From contig JAUXEE010000009.1 in assembly GCA_030618065.1 (NCBI GenBank), forward strand, positions 1 through 19,382: a DNA stretch of 19,382 nt, in the 5' to 3' direction. Of this stretch, positions 7,062 through 14,585 are shown in pieces. The notes under the pieces were generated by a model. The model ran no database searches and was not told the origin of the DNA. It saw only the letters and a list, made by a program, of their open reading frames with translations. Within the stretch, counting starts at the first letter, position 1. The number at the start of each line of letters is the position of its first letter. The stretch comes from Gemmatimonadota bacterium. GTDB taxonomy: Bacteria > Gemmatimonadota > Gemmatimonadetes > Longimicrobiales > Gaopeijiaceae. The translations under genes were made by a program, and so were the position numbers.

Positions 7062-8697
7062 GTGGTTCCCGCTGGCGTCGACCCTCGCCTTCTTCACCCT
7101 CCTCCCCCTGGGAGTCGAAGGGCAACTTCGGACCGTGGTTTCCAACGAGATCGCCGTTTCCGAGAAAGAGGCGACGCTAAGGCTCGACTTCCAGGATTCT
7201 GGGGGACTCACCATCTCATTCCTGGACGGTCAGCTTCTTGTGGACGGGGAGGTAATGGGCAGCTTCAGCAGACGGGACGGTCTGGACCTGGCCTGGCGCT
7301 CCCTGCTGGGAGAGGTCATCACCCTGGACGACGGACCTTTGGCCTTGGCGCTGAACGACTGGGATCCACCCCAAAGCTTGACGGGCGGGGCTGAGAACCT
7401 TGCGGCTCTGTTGGACCAGACCCTGGAGGAGGCCCTGGCCCTCCCTGACGTCATGGAGGACGTAGCCTCTCCGGGCCAAGTCACCATTTCCATCGGTGGG
7501 GAGGGGGGCCTCCTTGGTGCACTTCTCAGCAGGACCGGAGCCCTGAGCGGTCTCGCCGAGGCGCTGGAAGGGACTCCCGTCAACGACTTCATCCTCAAGA
7601 TCGGCGAGGATGTAGTGGTTGGAGCCGGCGAAGAAATAAAGGGAACCCTCATCCTCGTGGACGGTGACCTCGATGTGCGAGGGAGGATCGATGGAGATGT
7701 GGTACTGACGGGAGGAACCGTCCGGCTCCTGGATGACGGATTCATCACCGGGGACCTCCGGATCGCCGATGGGAAATTGGAGAGATCAGGCGGGTCGGTC
7801 GGGGGCTCCTTATTGGAGCTGGACACGGGGGATAGGTTCCAACTGGAAGCAGGGGAGTTCGACGATCTCAGGCAGGAGCTGGAATCAGAGATTCGAAGAG
7901 ACCTCCGTTCCACTTTGGAGAGGGAGAATCGCTCCTCTCCCAACATATTCTTAGGGTTTTTCGGGAACGTGGGAAGGGCCATCGCCGGTCTCTTGGAGAA
8001 CCTGGTGACTTTCCTCGTTCTGGCGACGCTCGGCGTCCTGGCCGTTCACTTCCAGAGGGAACGGCTAGAGGTGATTTCCACCACAGCTCACCGAGCTCCG
8101 GTGCGATCGGCTGTAGTTGGACTGGCAGGAGGATTCTTCCTGATTCCCATATGGATCGTCGGCACCATTGCCCTTGCCATCACCATCATCGGGATTCCGG
8201 CCCTCCTTGTCTGGGTACCTCTTTTCCCCATTGCTGCAGGGTTGGCCATCCTCCTGGGTTTCCTGGCCGTAGCCAGGAACGTGGGTGAATGGGTCGCCGA
8301 GCAGGAATACCGAGGCCTGGAGTGGATCCGGGGATCCAACACCTTCTACACGGTGATTGCCGGCGTCGGGGCCCTCATGGTTCCCTGCATTGCCGCGAGC
8401 GCCGTCCGTATTCTTGGATTCGGGTTTCTCACGGGACTCTTGGGCTTCGTGGGATCCATGGTGACCTTCGCCGCAGCATCCATCGGCTTGGGTGCCGTCC
8501 TCCTCACCCGAGGTGGGAAGATCAGGCCCCTCGAGTCCTATTCCGACTTCGAAGAGGACTACTGGGCGGACATGGATTCGGGAGAGCCGGAGAGGTCCGC
8601 ATCGGAACCGGCCCCTGAAGAAAACTCCGCTCGAGAAGAAGGCCCGACGCCTGAGGAAACTCCGGGCCCGGAAGAAGGGAAGGATGAACATGCGTAG
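7042..8697 (+). CDS. Bactofilin-like beta-helix domain fused to multi-pass membrane domain
   Basis: The start is ATG at 7042 (551 aa) or 7033 (554 aa); both overlap the end of the anti-sigma gene. Frame upstream of that, back to 6982, lies inside the anti-sigma gene. A signal peptide covers residues 1-27 (ending GVEG before QLRTVV). A mostly soluble region follows. Residues about 193-255 carry a bactofilin/polymer-forming pattern of short Gly- and Val-rich beta-helix rungs (KGTLILVDGDLDVRGRIDGD, then VVLTGG and GDLRIADG). A charged helix (about 275-295) leads to hydrophobic membrane stretches at about 314-337, 355-415 and 434-490. The last 50 residues are rich in Glu and Pro. Classical bactofilins are cytoplasmic; here the signal peptide puts the beta-helix outside the cytoplasm. 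The exact function is unknown; an envelope-stress or scaffold role is inferred from context. Confidence 0.8.
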   Translation: MRVLGFKWFPLASTLAFFTLLPLGVEGQLRTVVSNEIAVSEKEATLRLDFQDSGGLTISFLDGQLLVDGEVMGSFSRRDGLDLAWRSLLGEVITLDDGPLALALNDWDPPQSLTGGAENLAALLDQTLEEALALPDVMEDVASPGQVTISIGGEGGLLGALLSRTGALSGLAEALEGTPVNDFILKIGEDVVVGAGEEIKGTLILVDGDLDVRGRIDGDVVLTGGTVRLLDDGFITGDLRIADGKLERSGGSVGGSLLELDTGDRFQLEAGEFDDLRQELESEIRRDLRSTLERENRSSPNIFLGFFGNVGRAIAGLLENLVTFLVLATLGVLAVHFQRERLEVISTTAHRAPVRSAVVGLAGGFFLIPIWIVGTIALAITIIGIPALLVWVPLFPIAAGLAILLGFLAVARNVGEWVAEQEYRGLEWIRGSNTFYTVIAGVGALMVPCIAASAVRILGFGFLTGLLGFVGSMVTFAAASIGLGAVLLTRGGKIRPLESYSDFEEDYWADMDSGEPERSASEPAPEENSAREEGPTPEETPGPEEGKDEHA

Positions 8698-9538
8698 GGA
8701 TCGGCCTCTCCTGGCCCTGGTGGCCGCAAGCTTCCTTCTGGCCGGAGTTCCCCATTCCGGTGGGGCTCAGAGCTGGCGCTCGGTCACCATGTCCAGACAG
8801 TTGGCCGGCGAGAGTGAAGTGGACGTCCGGGTTCGGTTCGGGGCTGGGCGGCTGAGAATCGAGCCGGGTGAGCCTGGGACCCTCTACCGCATGCACCTTC
8901 GCTACGATGAAGAGAGCTTCGAACCGGTGGCCAAGTATGAGAGAGGCCGCCTGGATCTGGGGGTCGAAGGCACCAAACGCAACCTCCGGTGGCGGAAGGA
9001 CAACACGCAAGAGATGGAGCTGTTCCTGGCCAGGGAACTCCCCATGAAGCTGGACCTCGAGTTCGGCGCCGTGCGGGCCGACCTGGACCTGGGGGGGATC
9101 CAGATGACCCGACTGAAACTCCACACCGGGGCCTCCGAGTCCAGAGTAGACATCTCCGAGCCCAATCCAATCCGGATGTCCAGCGCCAGCCTGGGGGTCG
9201 GGGCGGCCGACTTCCACGTGAGGAACCTGGGGAATCTCAACTCCGAACGGATCACAGTGGATGCCGGGGTTGGGAACATAGTCTTGGACTTCCAGGGAAC
9301 TTGGCAGGGGGATGCCACCGTGTCGGTGGACATGGGATTGGGGGCCCTGGAGTTACGTTTCCCGGAGGGCTTGGGGGTCCGGCTTTTTAAAGACACCTTT
9401 CTGACGTCCTTCGACTCCGAAGGGCTGGTGAAGCGGGGAGATTCCTACTACTCCCTCGATTGGGAGGAAGCCGAACACCATGTGACAGTGACGGTCGATG
9501 CTGCTTTCGGCAGCATCGACGTAGTTTGGGTCCGGTAG
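8684..9538 (+). CDS. Secreted toast_rack/LiaF-like (DUF2154-type) protein
   Basis: A 284-aa protein starting at ATG 8684 (or 8690) within the end of the preceding gene, behind AAGG-rich sequence, so it is translationally coupled. Residues 1-28 are a signal peptide (LLALVAASFLLAGV, cleavage near GGAQ). The rest is a series of beta strands in which a Gly-x-Gly or similar turn recurs: FGAGRLRIE (52-60), FGAVRADLDL (127-136), LGVGAADFHV (170-179), AGVGNIVLDF (194-203), MGLGALELRF (217-226) and AAFGSIDVVW (273-282). This pattern is that of the toast_rack N-terminal domain and of LiaF-like envelope-response proteins, where it forms a beta-solenoid. There is no transmembrane helix after the signal peptide, so it is probably periplasmic or surface-located. 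The biochemical role is unknown; its operon points to envelope stress. The stop codon is the first part of a strong hairpin. Confidence 0.8.
   Translation: MNMRRDRPLLALVAASFLLAGVPHSGGAQSWRSVTMSRQLAGESEVDVRVRFGAGRLRIEPGEPGTLYRMHLRYDEESFEPVAKYERGRLDLGVEGTKRNLRWRKDNTQEMELFLARELPMKLDLEFGAVRADLDLGGIQMTRLKLHTGASESRVDISEPNPIRMSSASLGVGAADFHVRNLGNLNSERITVDAGVGNIVLDFQGTWQGDATVSVDMGLGALELRFPEGLGVRLFKDTFLTSFDSEGLVKRGDSYYSLDWEEAEHHVTVTVDAAFGSIDVVWVR
9494..9520 (+). repeat. Hairpin within the 3' end of the toast_rack gene
   Basis: GTCGATGCTGC at 9494-9504 pairs perfectly with 9510-9520 around a 5-nt loop (TTTCG). It lies in coding sequence, 18 bp before a second and stronger hairpin. No T-tract follows, so it is not an intrinsic terminator. 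Confidence 0.7.
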
Positions 9539-9572
9539 GGAATCTCTGCACAGGTGGGGTGCAGAGATTCCC
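9538..9572 (+). repeat. Perfect 14-bp intercistronic hairpin
   Basis: GGGAATCTCTGCAC (9538-9551) pairs perfectly with 9559-9572 around a 7-nt loop (AGGTGGG). The stem begins at the last base of the upstream stop codon. No run of T follows, so it is unlikely to be an intrinsic terminator; an RNA-stability, processing or attenuation element is more likely. The next gene starts 35 bp later with its own AGGAG. Confidence 0.85.
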
Positions 9573-9607
9573 TTGGGAGCCGATTCGGATATTCAGAGGA
9601 GAGAACG

Positions 9608-9841
9608 ATGGGTACGCTTTTGACCTTCCTGGCTGTTGGCCTGGTAACCCTCATCGCCGCGGGTGTGTTGATCTCCGTCCTGGGCGCGCTTTTGGGCCTC
9701 ACCTTCGGGGTCGCCCACTTCCTCCTTTTCAAGATCGCCCCCATCATGTTCATCGGCTGGCTTGGCCTCAAGCTATTCGACAAGATCCGAGGCAAGCGTC
9801 GAATCTCGGTATCCGACCAACGGTGGCTTGACGAAGGCTGA
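9608..9841 (+). CDS. Small membrane protein, 77 aa
   Basis: ATG at 9608 is preceded by AGGAG at 9597-9601. An open frame extends upstream to 9554 but would run through the hairpin. The protein has two hydrophobic segments, about residues 4-34 (LLTFLAVGLVTLIAAGVLIS onward) and 36-57, then a basic patch (KIRGKRR, 59-65) that suggests a cytoplasmic C-terminus, and a short acidic end. I do not recognise a named family; it resembles small phage-shock-like or envelope-associated membrane proteins in size and layout only. It is the last gene of the ECF operon, directly before a strong terminator, and may be an accessory to the two envelope proteins ahead of it. Confidence 0.7.
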   Translation: MGTLLTFLAVGLVTLIAAGVLISVLGALLGLTFGVAHFLLFKIAPIMFIGWLGLKLFDKIRGKRRISVSDQRWLDEG

Positions 9842-9861
9842 CGGACCTCCTGGGAGTAGCT

Positions 9862-9907
9862 GGGAAAGAAAGAGCCGACCTCAAAGGAGGTCGGCTTTTT
9901 CTTTCCC
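9862..9907. terminator. Bidirectional intrinsic terminator
   Basis: A 21-bp stem (9862-9882 with 9887-9907, one G-U pair at 9872/9897) closes an AAAG loop. The core AGCCGACCTC/GAGGTCGGCT is followed by TTTTTCTTT on the plus strand and, by symmetry, by TTTCTTTC on the minus strand. It sits between the convergent ends of the small membrane protein gene (+) and mrp (-), so it can stop transcription from both sides. Confidence 0.93.
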
Positions 9908-9926
9908 CCTGGAAGCCAGGGGTTTC

Positions 9927-11030
9927 TCATCCTTGGTCCGCATCCTCCAAGGCTTCTCGAAGGAGTTGGGCTATCCCCCGCAGAGCCCTCCCAGCCGGCG
10001 ACTCCGGCGCGCCCGCCACGGAGGGAACTCCGGCATCCCCGGCTTCCCGGACTTGCGGGTCAAGGGGCACGGCTCCCAGGAAAGGAAGATCCATATCCTT
10101 GGCAAGAGCCTCTCCACCCCCCTTTCCGAAGATCTCCGCCATCTCTCCGCAATGGGGGCATTCATAACCGCTCATGTTCTCGACAATTCCCAGAACTCTG
10201 GTGTTCACCTTCTCAAACATCCGGACACCCCGTCGAACATCCGACGTCGAAATGCTCTGAGGGGTCGTGACCATTACCGCTCCGTCCAGATCGATGGTCT
10301 GGACGAGGGAGATCTGGGCATCTCCCGTTCCCGGCGGCATATCCACCACCATGTAATCCAGAGGCCCCCACGCCACCTGTTCCAGAAACTGTCGAAGGAT
10401 TCCTGAAATCAGAGGACCCCGCATGATGGCCGGCTGGTCCTTGTCCAGCATGAAACCGATGCTCATGAGACGCACCCCGTGTGCTTCCAGGGGCTTGATC
10501 CGCTCCGATCCCTCCTCCCCCGTAGCGGTGGGAGTTCGCGTCTCTCCGAACATGAGCGGGATGTTCGGGCCATACACATCTGCGTCGAGAAGGCCAACAC
10601 GGAGGCCATCCTGGGCAAGGGCCACCGCGAGATTCGACGCAACCATGGACTTCCCCACCCCGCCCTTCCCCGAGCTGACGGCGATGATCCGCTTCACGTC
10701 CGGAAGAAGGCCCGGTTGCGGTGTAGGGGCCGGCACCGAACCCGGCTGCGGGCCTTCCGGGCCCTGGGCCGGTGGCGGAGCACTTTGGGGGAGTTGCACG
10801 TTGACCTTGACCGAAGTCACGCCCTCCACTTCGCCAGCTACGGTTCGCAGATCTTTCACCAGGGAACCCGGGTCTTCCGAGTCCATGGAAAAGGAGAAAC
10901 GGACGGTCCCATCCTCATCAGCTTCCAGGTTTCTGACCTGGCCTCGGGAAACCACATCTCCCACTCCTGAAGGGGATCGAACGGCGGAAAGGGCTGTCAA
11001 TACAGAATGCTTAAGTCGTTCCGTTGTCAT
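9927..11030 (-). CDS. mrp: Mrp/ApbC family iron-sulfur cluster carrier ATPase
   Basis: A 367-aa P-loop ATPase of the Mrp/NBP35 family, which holds and passes on Fe-S clusters. Residues 1-80 form the MIP18/DUF59-like N-terminal domain, followed by a Pro/Gly-rich linker (82-110). The ATPase part has the deviant Walker A GKGGVGKS (121-128), the segment LLDADVYGPNIP (147-158), Walker B-like VVDMPPGTGD (228-237) and the cluster-binding CPHC (291-294). The ATG at 11030 is preferred over an upstream in-frame TTG at 11090 because the domain begins directly after it; its ribosome-binding site is weak. It diverges from pruA and converges on the ECF operon at the bidirectional terminator. Similar MinD-like proteins exist, but the CxxC and the DUF59-like domain favour Mrp. 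Confidence 0.94.
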   Translation of the reverse strand: MTTERLKHSVLTALSAVRSPSGVGDVVSRGQVRNLEADEDGTVRFSFSMDSEDPGSLVKDLRTVAGEVEGVTSVKVNVQLPQSAPPPAQGPEGPQPGSVPAPTPQPGLLPDVKRIIAVSSGKGGVGKSMVASNLAVALAQDGLRVGLLDADVYGPNIPLMFGETRTPTATGEEGSERIKPLEAHGVRLMSIGFMLDKDQPAIMRGPLISGILRQFLEQVAWGPLDYMVVDMPPGTGDAQISLVQTIDLDGAVMVTTPQSISTSDVRRGVRMFEKVNTRVLGIVENMSGYECPHCGEMAEIFGKGGGEALAKDMDLPFLGAVPLDPQVREAGDAGVPSVAGAPESPAGRALRGIAQLLREALEDADQG

Positions 11031-11319
11031 GTTGTTCTCGGTTGAAGTGAATGGCTTCCCGACAGAAGTCGTCAGTTCTTCTACTCTCAAGGGTTTGATT
11101 TGTACCCCCCAACCGGCCTGCGTTCACTTGAATCGTACGCCGGGAGGGAGTCCCCCTGCACGCTTTCGCCTCCACCGGCTTTTCTTGGTACCTTTCTCCC
11201 GCACTTCTGGGAGGAACCGGGCTTGATCCTGGAGGCCCTTCGGGGCCCGGAGTCCGTCACTCATCCCAGCGAAAATGAAAATATATACAGGACCCGCCAC
11301 CTTAGAGAGGGACTGGACA
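11031..11319. promoter_or_regulatory. Divergent mrp / pruA intergenic region
   Basis: This 289-bp region has no convincing gene. It should contain both promoters. An A/T-rich TATATACA at 11282-11289, 30 bp before the pruA start, may be a -10 box, but no matching -35 box is clear. A small GGCCC-TTCG-GGGCC hairpin with a stable tetraloop lies at 11234-11247. Confidence 0.35.
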
Positions 11320-12948
11320 ATGAGTGGAAAACTGCAAGTTCCCGAGCCAATCAATGAGCCCATCCTTGACCACGCTCCCGGGAGCCCGGAAAGAGAAGAG
11401 CTGAAGAGGAAGCTGGAGGAGATGGCCGACCAGGTTGTGGACATCCCCCTCGTCATCGGTGGAGAAGAGGTCCGAACCGGCGACACCGCCAACCTCGTCA
11501 TGCCCCACGACCACAGCCATGTGCTGGCTACCTACCATAGGGCTGGTCCCGATGAGATCAAGAAGGCCATTCAGGCCTCCCAGGAAGCCCATAAAGAGTG
11601 GGCAGCCTGGCCATGGGAGGACCGAGTCGCGGTCTTCCTGAAGGCGGCCGAGCTATTGGCAACGAGTTGGCGCTCAACGGTGAACGCCTCCACCATGCTT
11701 GGGCAGAGCAAGACGGCCCATCAGGCCGAGATCGACGCTGCAGCCGAGCTGGTGGACTTCTTCCGCTTCAACTGCTCTTTCGCCCAGGAGCTTTACGAGG
11801 AGCAACCCATTTCGTCGAAGGGAATCTGGAACTCCATGGAGTATCGGCCCCTCGAAGGGTTCATTTACGCCATCACTCCCTTCAACTTCACTTCCATCGC
11901 CGGGAATCTCCCCAGCGCACCGGCCCTGATGGGGAACACGGTGCTCTGGAAACCGGCACGGACCTCTCTCCTCTCCAGCTACTACATCCAGAAGCTCCTC
12001 GAGGAGGCGGGCCTACCCCCTGGGGTCATCAACTTCATCACCGGAAACTCGGCTGAGATCACTCGCCAGGTCTTCACCAACCCGGCCTTCGGGGGCGTGC
12101 ATTTCACCGGATCCACGCCGGTATTCCAGAGCATGTGGACCGCCGTCGGAGAGAACATCGACGCGTACGACGGTTATCCCAGGGTGGTTGGGGAAACCGG
12201 GGGGAAAGACTTCATCATCGCCCATTCGTCTGCGGATCCCGAGGCTGTCATTTCGGCCATTATCCGGGGCGCGTTCGAATACCAGGGCCAGAAATGCAGC
12301 GCCGCTTCCCGGGTCTACCTCCCCGAATCCTTGTGGGACCGGATCAAGGACACCCTCATCGAGAAGACCGAACGCATCAGCATGGGAGATGTCCGGGACT
12401 TCCGGAATTTCATGGGAGCCGTCATCGACAGGGCAGCATACGACAAGATCACCGGCTACATCGAACGAGCCCATGCGTCAGCCGACTCGGAGATCGTCGC
12501 TGGCGGGACCTTCGATGACTCCAAGGGATACTTCATCAGGCCCACCATCGTTCTGGCCAAGAAGCCGGATGTGGAGTGCATGTGCGACGAGATCTTCGGA
12601 CCGGTGGTAACGGTGTACGTCTATCCGGACGCCGAATGGTCCGAAACCCTGACCTTGGTGGACCAGACCGGCGAGTACGCCCTTACCGGAGCCGTTTTCA
12701 GCAGGGACCGAAAGGCCCTTTTGGAAGCGAACCGGGCCCTGCGCTTCGCGGCAGGAAACTACTACATCAACGATAAGCCCACCGGAGCCGTGGTTGGCCA
12801 GCAACCTTTCGGGGGAGCCAGGGCGAGTGGGACCAACGACAAGGCAGGATCGAAGATGAACCTGTTGAGATGGGTTTCGGCCCGGACTATCAAGGAGACC
12901 TTCGTCTCCCCGACAGCATACGGCTACCCGTACATGGAAGCTGAATAG
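11320..12948 (+). CDS. pruA: L-glutamate gamma-semialdehyde (1-pyrroline-5-carboxylate) dehydrogenase
   Basis: A 542-aa ALDH4-type aldehyde dehydrogenase that oxidises glutamate semialdehyde to glutamate with NAD, the second step of proline breakdown. The catalytic cysteine is C326 in GQKCSAASR and the general-base glutamate is E292 in VGETGGKDF; their 34-residue spacing is normal for the superfamily. ITPFNFTSIAGN and the C-terminal QQPFGGARASGTNDKAG match stand-alone P5C dehydrogenases of the mitochondrial ALDH4A1 type rather than the PutA fusion. The start at 11320 has GAGAGGGA 8 nt ahead. An in-frame ATG at 11275 lacks a ribosome-binding site and would add 15 unrelated residues. No proline dehydrogenase is in the window, so the pathway's first step must be encoded elsewhere. 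A terminator follows the gene. Confidence 0.94.
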   Translation: MSGKLQVPEPINEPILDHAPGSPEREELKRKLEEMADQVVDIPLVIGGEEVRTGDTANLVMPHDHSHVLATYHRAGPDEIKKAIQASQEAHKEWAAWPWEDRVAVFLKAAELLATSWRSTVNASTMLGQSKTAHQAEIDAAAELVDFFRFNCSFAQELYEEQPISSKGIWNSMEYRPLEGFIYAITPFNFTSIAGNLPSAPALMGNTVLWKPARTSLLSSYYIQKLLEEAGLPPGVINFITGNSAEITRQVFTNPAFGGVHFTGSTPVFQSMWTAVGENIDAYDGYPRVVGETGGKDFIIAHSSADPEAVISAIIRGAFEYQGQKCSAASRVYLPESLWDRIKDTLIEKTERISMGDVRDFRNFMGAVIDRAAYDKITGYIERAHASADSEIVAGGTFDDSKGYFIRPTIVLAKKPDVECMCDEIFGPVVTVYVYPDAEWSETLTLVDQTGEYALTGAVFSRDRKALLEANRALRFAAGNYYINDKPTGAVVGQQPFGGARASGTNDKAGSKMNLLRWVSARTIKETFVSPTAYGYPYMEAE

Positions 12949-12968
12949 CGAGAAGGGACGGCTATGCC

Positions 12969-13024
12969 GCTCCTCGGTGAGGAGCCGATGGCCCGGGGGA
13001 TGCCTCCCGGGCCATCGGTGTTTT
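12969..13024 (+). terminator. Tandem hairpins ending in pruA terminator
   Basis: A 7-bp hairpin (12969-12975 with 12979-12985) is followed by a perfect 13-bp stem, CCGATGGCCCGGG at 12985-12997 with 13006-13018, and then TGTTTT at 13019-13024. This fits a terminator for pruA. The minus-strand side lacks a T-tract, so it probably does not stop the convergent STAS-like operon. Confidence 0.82.
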
Positions 13025-13038
13025 CCTGGGCGGGAGCC

Positions 13039-13626
13039 TCAGGTCAGACAGTGCAGAAGGTCGCTGAGGGCTTGGTATTCCCCTGACAGGGGATTCCGGA
13101 ACACGAGACGACGCCGAACCAGAGATCCCAGGGTCTCTTCCACGCCATTTCCCGGCACCAAATCATGAACCTCCTTGGGCTTCACCCGGCCCCTACCCTC
13201 CAATGCTTGCCAAACTTTCAGCTCCTCCCAGGAAGTGGAGCCGATGACCTCGTAGGCCCCCGACTCGGTTTCGGACACCGCCGCCAGGGTTTGTCGCTCC
13301 AGCACCACCTCGATGGGATCCCGGTGTAGCTCCCGGATTCCCCTGAAAACGAAGAAGGCGTCCCTGGGCCGATCGTCCTCCAGAAACCGGAGAAGAAGCT
13401 TGGCTACGACCTCGTCGGCACATGAGAAGTCGATGACGGTCACATGGGAGAGGTCGATGACCGAGAGGCTCACCGGGCCAGCCTCCTCCGCCAGAACGTT
13501 CTCAATGGCCAACCGCACGGCCTGGCCCGTCGGGCGAGTCACGAGAGAAGAGTAGAGAGAAGCAACATTCCTCCGCACCAGGCGCCCCACATCGATGGAG
13601 ACCGGATCCACTTCAAAATCAGGCAT
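13039..13626 (-). CDS. STAS-like (DUF4325-type) protein with possible winged-helix C-terminus
   Basis: A 195-aa protein starting at ATG 13626, overlapping the stop of the ATPase gene by 8 bp (ATGCCTGA). An open frame extends upstream but lies inside the ATPase gene. Residues about 25-115 look STAS-like: a strand (VSLSVIDLS, 52-60) leads to HVTVIDFSCADEVVAKLL (61-78), the position where STAS proteins carry the helix and switch residue and where DUF4325 proteins have a similar Ser-x-Ala-Asp-Glu pattern. S68 is a possible phosphorylation site. The last 60 residues (RGRVKPKEV, then VEETLGSLVRRRLVFRNPLSGEYQAL) resemble a winged helix. Together with the ATPase this suggests a partner-switching regulator. 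The family assignment rests on pattern recognition only. Confidence 0.68.
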   Translation of the reverse strand: MPDFEVDPVSIDVGRLVRRNVASLYSSLVTRPTGQAVRLAIENVLAEEAGPVSLSVIDLSHVTVIDFSCADEVVAKLLLRFLEDDRPRDAFFVFRGIRELHRDPIEVVLERQTLAAVSETESGAYEVIGSTSWEELKVWQALEGRGRVKPKEVHDLVPGNGVEETLGSLVRRRLVFRNPLSGEYQALSDLLHCLT

Positions 13627-14518
13627 GGTCCACAACCTGAGCCGGTAGGATGATGTGGATCTGAGCCCCTGGGAAGGGGGGGAGATTTTCTTCCAGAGGA
13701 GGCGTATCGTCCCAGCTCGGAACGTCGGCGATCCGGGCGGTACCGCTCCGAATGGAGATGGCACCCTCCCAGCGCCGAACCTGTTTCCTTATCTGTTGAA
13801 TGCCCTGGCCCCGCCCGGAGTCCGGAAACCTGGTGAGTCCGTGGATGAAAGCCGCTTCCAACGCGGTGGCATCTCCCCAGCGATTCCCGAAGCGGGTGGC
13901 ATGGGTGTCCGCCAGAGATCCCCGAAAGCCCTTGCCCACATCGGCCACACTCAGAATCAGGACCTGTCTCCCCAACCTTTTCGCCCACGTGTAGGTCTGG
14001 GCAGAAACCCACCCGGGAGCCTCAGCGTGCTCGATGATATTCTGGCACACTTCGGAGAGGATGACACTGAACTGGACCACGGCCGAGGCCGGGTAGTTCA
14101 GGGTTTTGGAGAGAATGGCCCCTGCCTGTTGCTGCACCCGGTCCACTACCGCGTGAATATCCGGATTCGTGTTGATGGGCGTGATTTCCAACAGAACGTC
14201 GGAGCTGCTCCAAGACCGGCGAGGAGGTCTCACCTCGAGGTCGAAGACCGACTCCGCGACTTCGAAGAAGCGCATCCGGGCCAGGTACTTCGTGACGTCC
14301 GCTCCCTCCAGGAGCTGGAGCTTTGGGGGAGTTCCCTGCCGATCCCTGGCGACGGTTCCAGCGGCCAATAGTCCAATGATGCCGCCCGGATCTACCCATC
14401 TCAGGTGCCGGCCATCGAAAAGGACCTTCCCTTCCCCACTCTTGGCCAACTCCTTGGCCAATTGGTCGAAGGAGGCGGCGTCAAGCGTTCCCGGTACGGG
14501 GATGATCTGCAATGGCAC
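13619..14518 (-). CDS. STAS-like region fused to GHKL (histidine-kinase-type) ATPase
   Basis: A 299-aa soluble protein. The N-terminal 100 residues look like a STAS or sulfate-transporter/anti-sigma-antagonist fold: a strand VLFDGRHLRWVDPGGIIGLL (32-51), then a Lys/Leu strand and an FFEVAE helix. Residues 120-299 are a GHKL ATPase with N-box EVCQNIIEHA (156-165), G1 box DVGKGF (193-198) and a G2-like GRGQGI (235-240). There is no dimerisation/phospho-acceptor His domain, so it resembles SpoIIAB/RsbW-type anti-sigma kinases rather than sensor kinases. GTG at 14518 is the first usual start after an in-frame stop; GGAG abuts it and the spacing is poor, so a TTG two codons later is possible. It lies 67 bp after the PfkB gene and overlaps the STAS-like gene. 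Confidence 0.75.
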   Translation of the reverse strand: MPLQIIPVPGTLDAASFDQLAKELAKSGEGKVLFDGRHLRWVDPGGIIGLLAAGTVARDRQGTPPKLQLLEGADVTKYLARMRFFEVAESVFDLEVRPPRRSWSSSDVLLEITPINTNPDIHAVVDRVQQQAGAILSKTLNYPASAVVQFSVILSEVCQNIIEHAEAPGWVSAQTYTWAKRLGRQVLILSVADVGKGFRGSLADTHATRFGNRWGDATALEAAFIHGLTRFPDSGRGQGIQQIRKQVRRWEGAISIRSGTARIADVPSWDDTPPLEENLPPFPGAQIHIILPAQVVDHA

Positions 14519-14585
14519 TCCAATCGATCGAGGGATCCCCTCCCCGGCCTTGAAGCATCACCGGAAAGGGGGGCATTTCCAGGAT

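Noticed and set aside
7230..7982. Minus-strand open frame (250 codons) opposite the bactofilin-like gene
   Set aside because: It is rich in Ser, Pro and Arg with no hydrophobic core. The plus-strand gene has a signal peptide, membrane segments and translational coupling to its neighbours.
11041..11131. AAGTGAA at about 11045 and TTCACTT at about 11120 as an inverted repeat operator between mrp and pruA
   Set aside because: Only 7 bp match with a gap of nearly 70 bp, which is within chance expectation for a region this size.
11234..11247. GGCCC-TTCG-GGGCC hairpin as a terminator or riboswitch element
   Set aside because: The stem is only 5 bp, there is no T-tract and no surrounding conserved structure that I can recognise.
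13655..14371. Plus-strand open frame (238 codons) opposite the STAS/ATPase gene
   Set aside because: The minus-strand frame contains an ordered set of GHKL ATPase boxes; the plus-strand frame has no domain.
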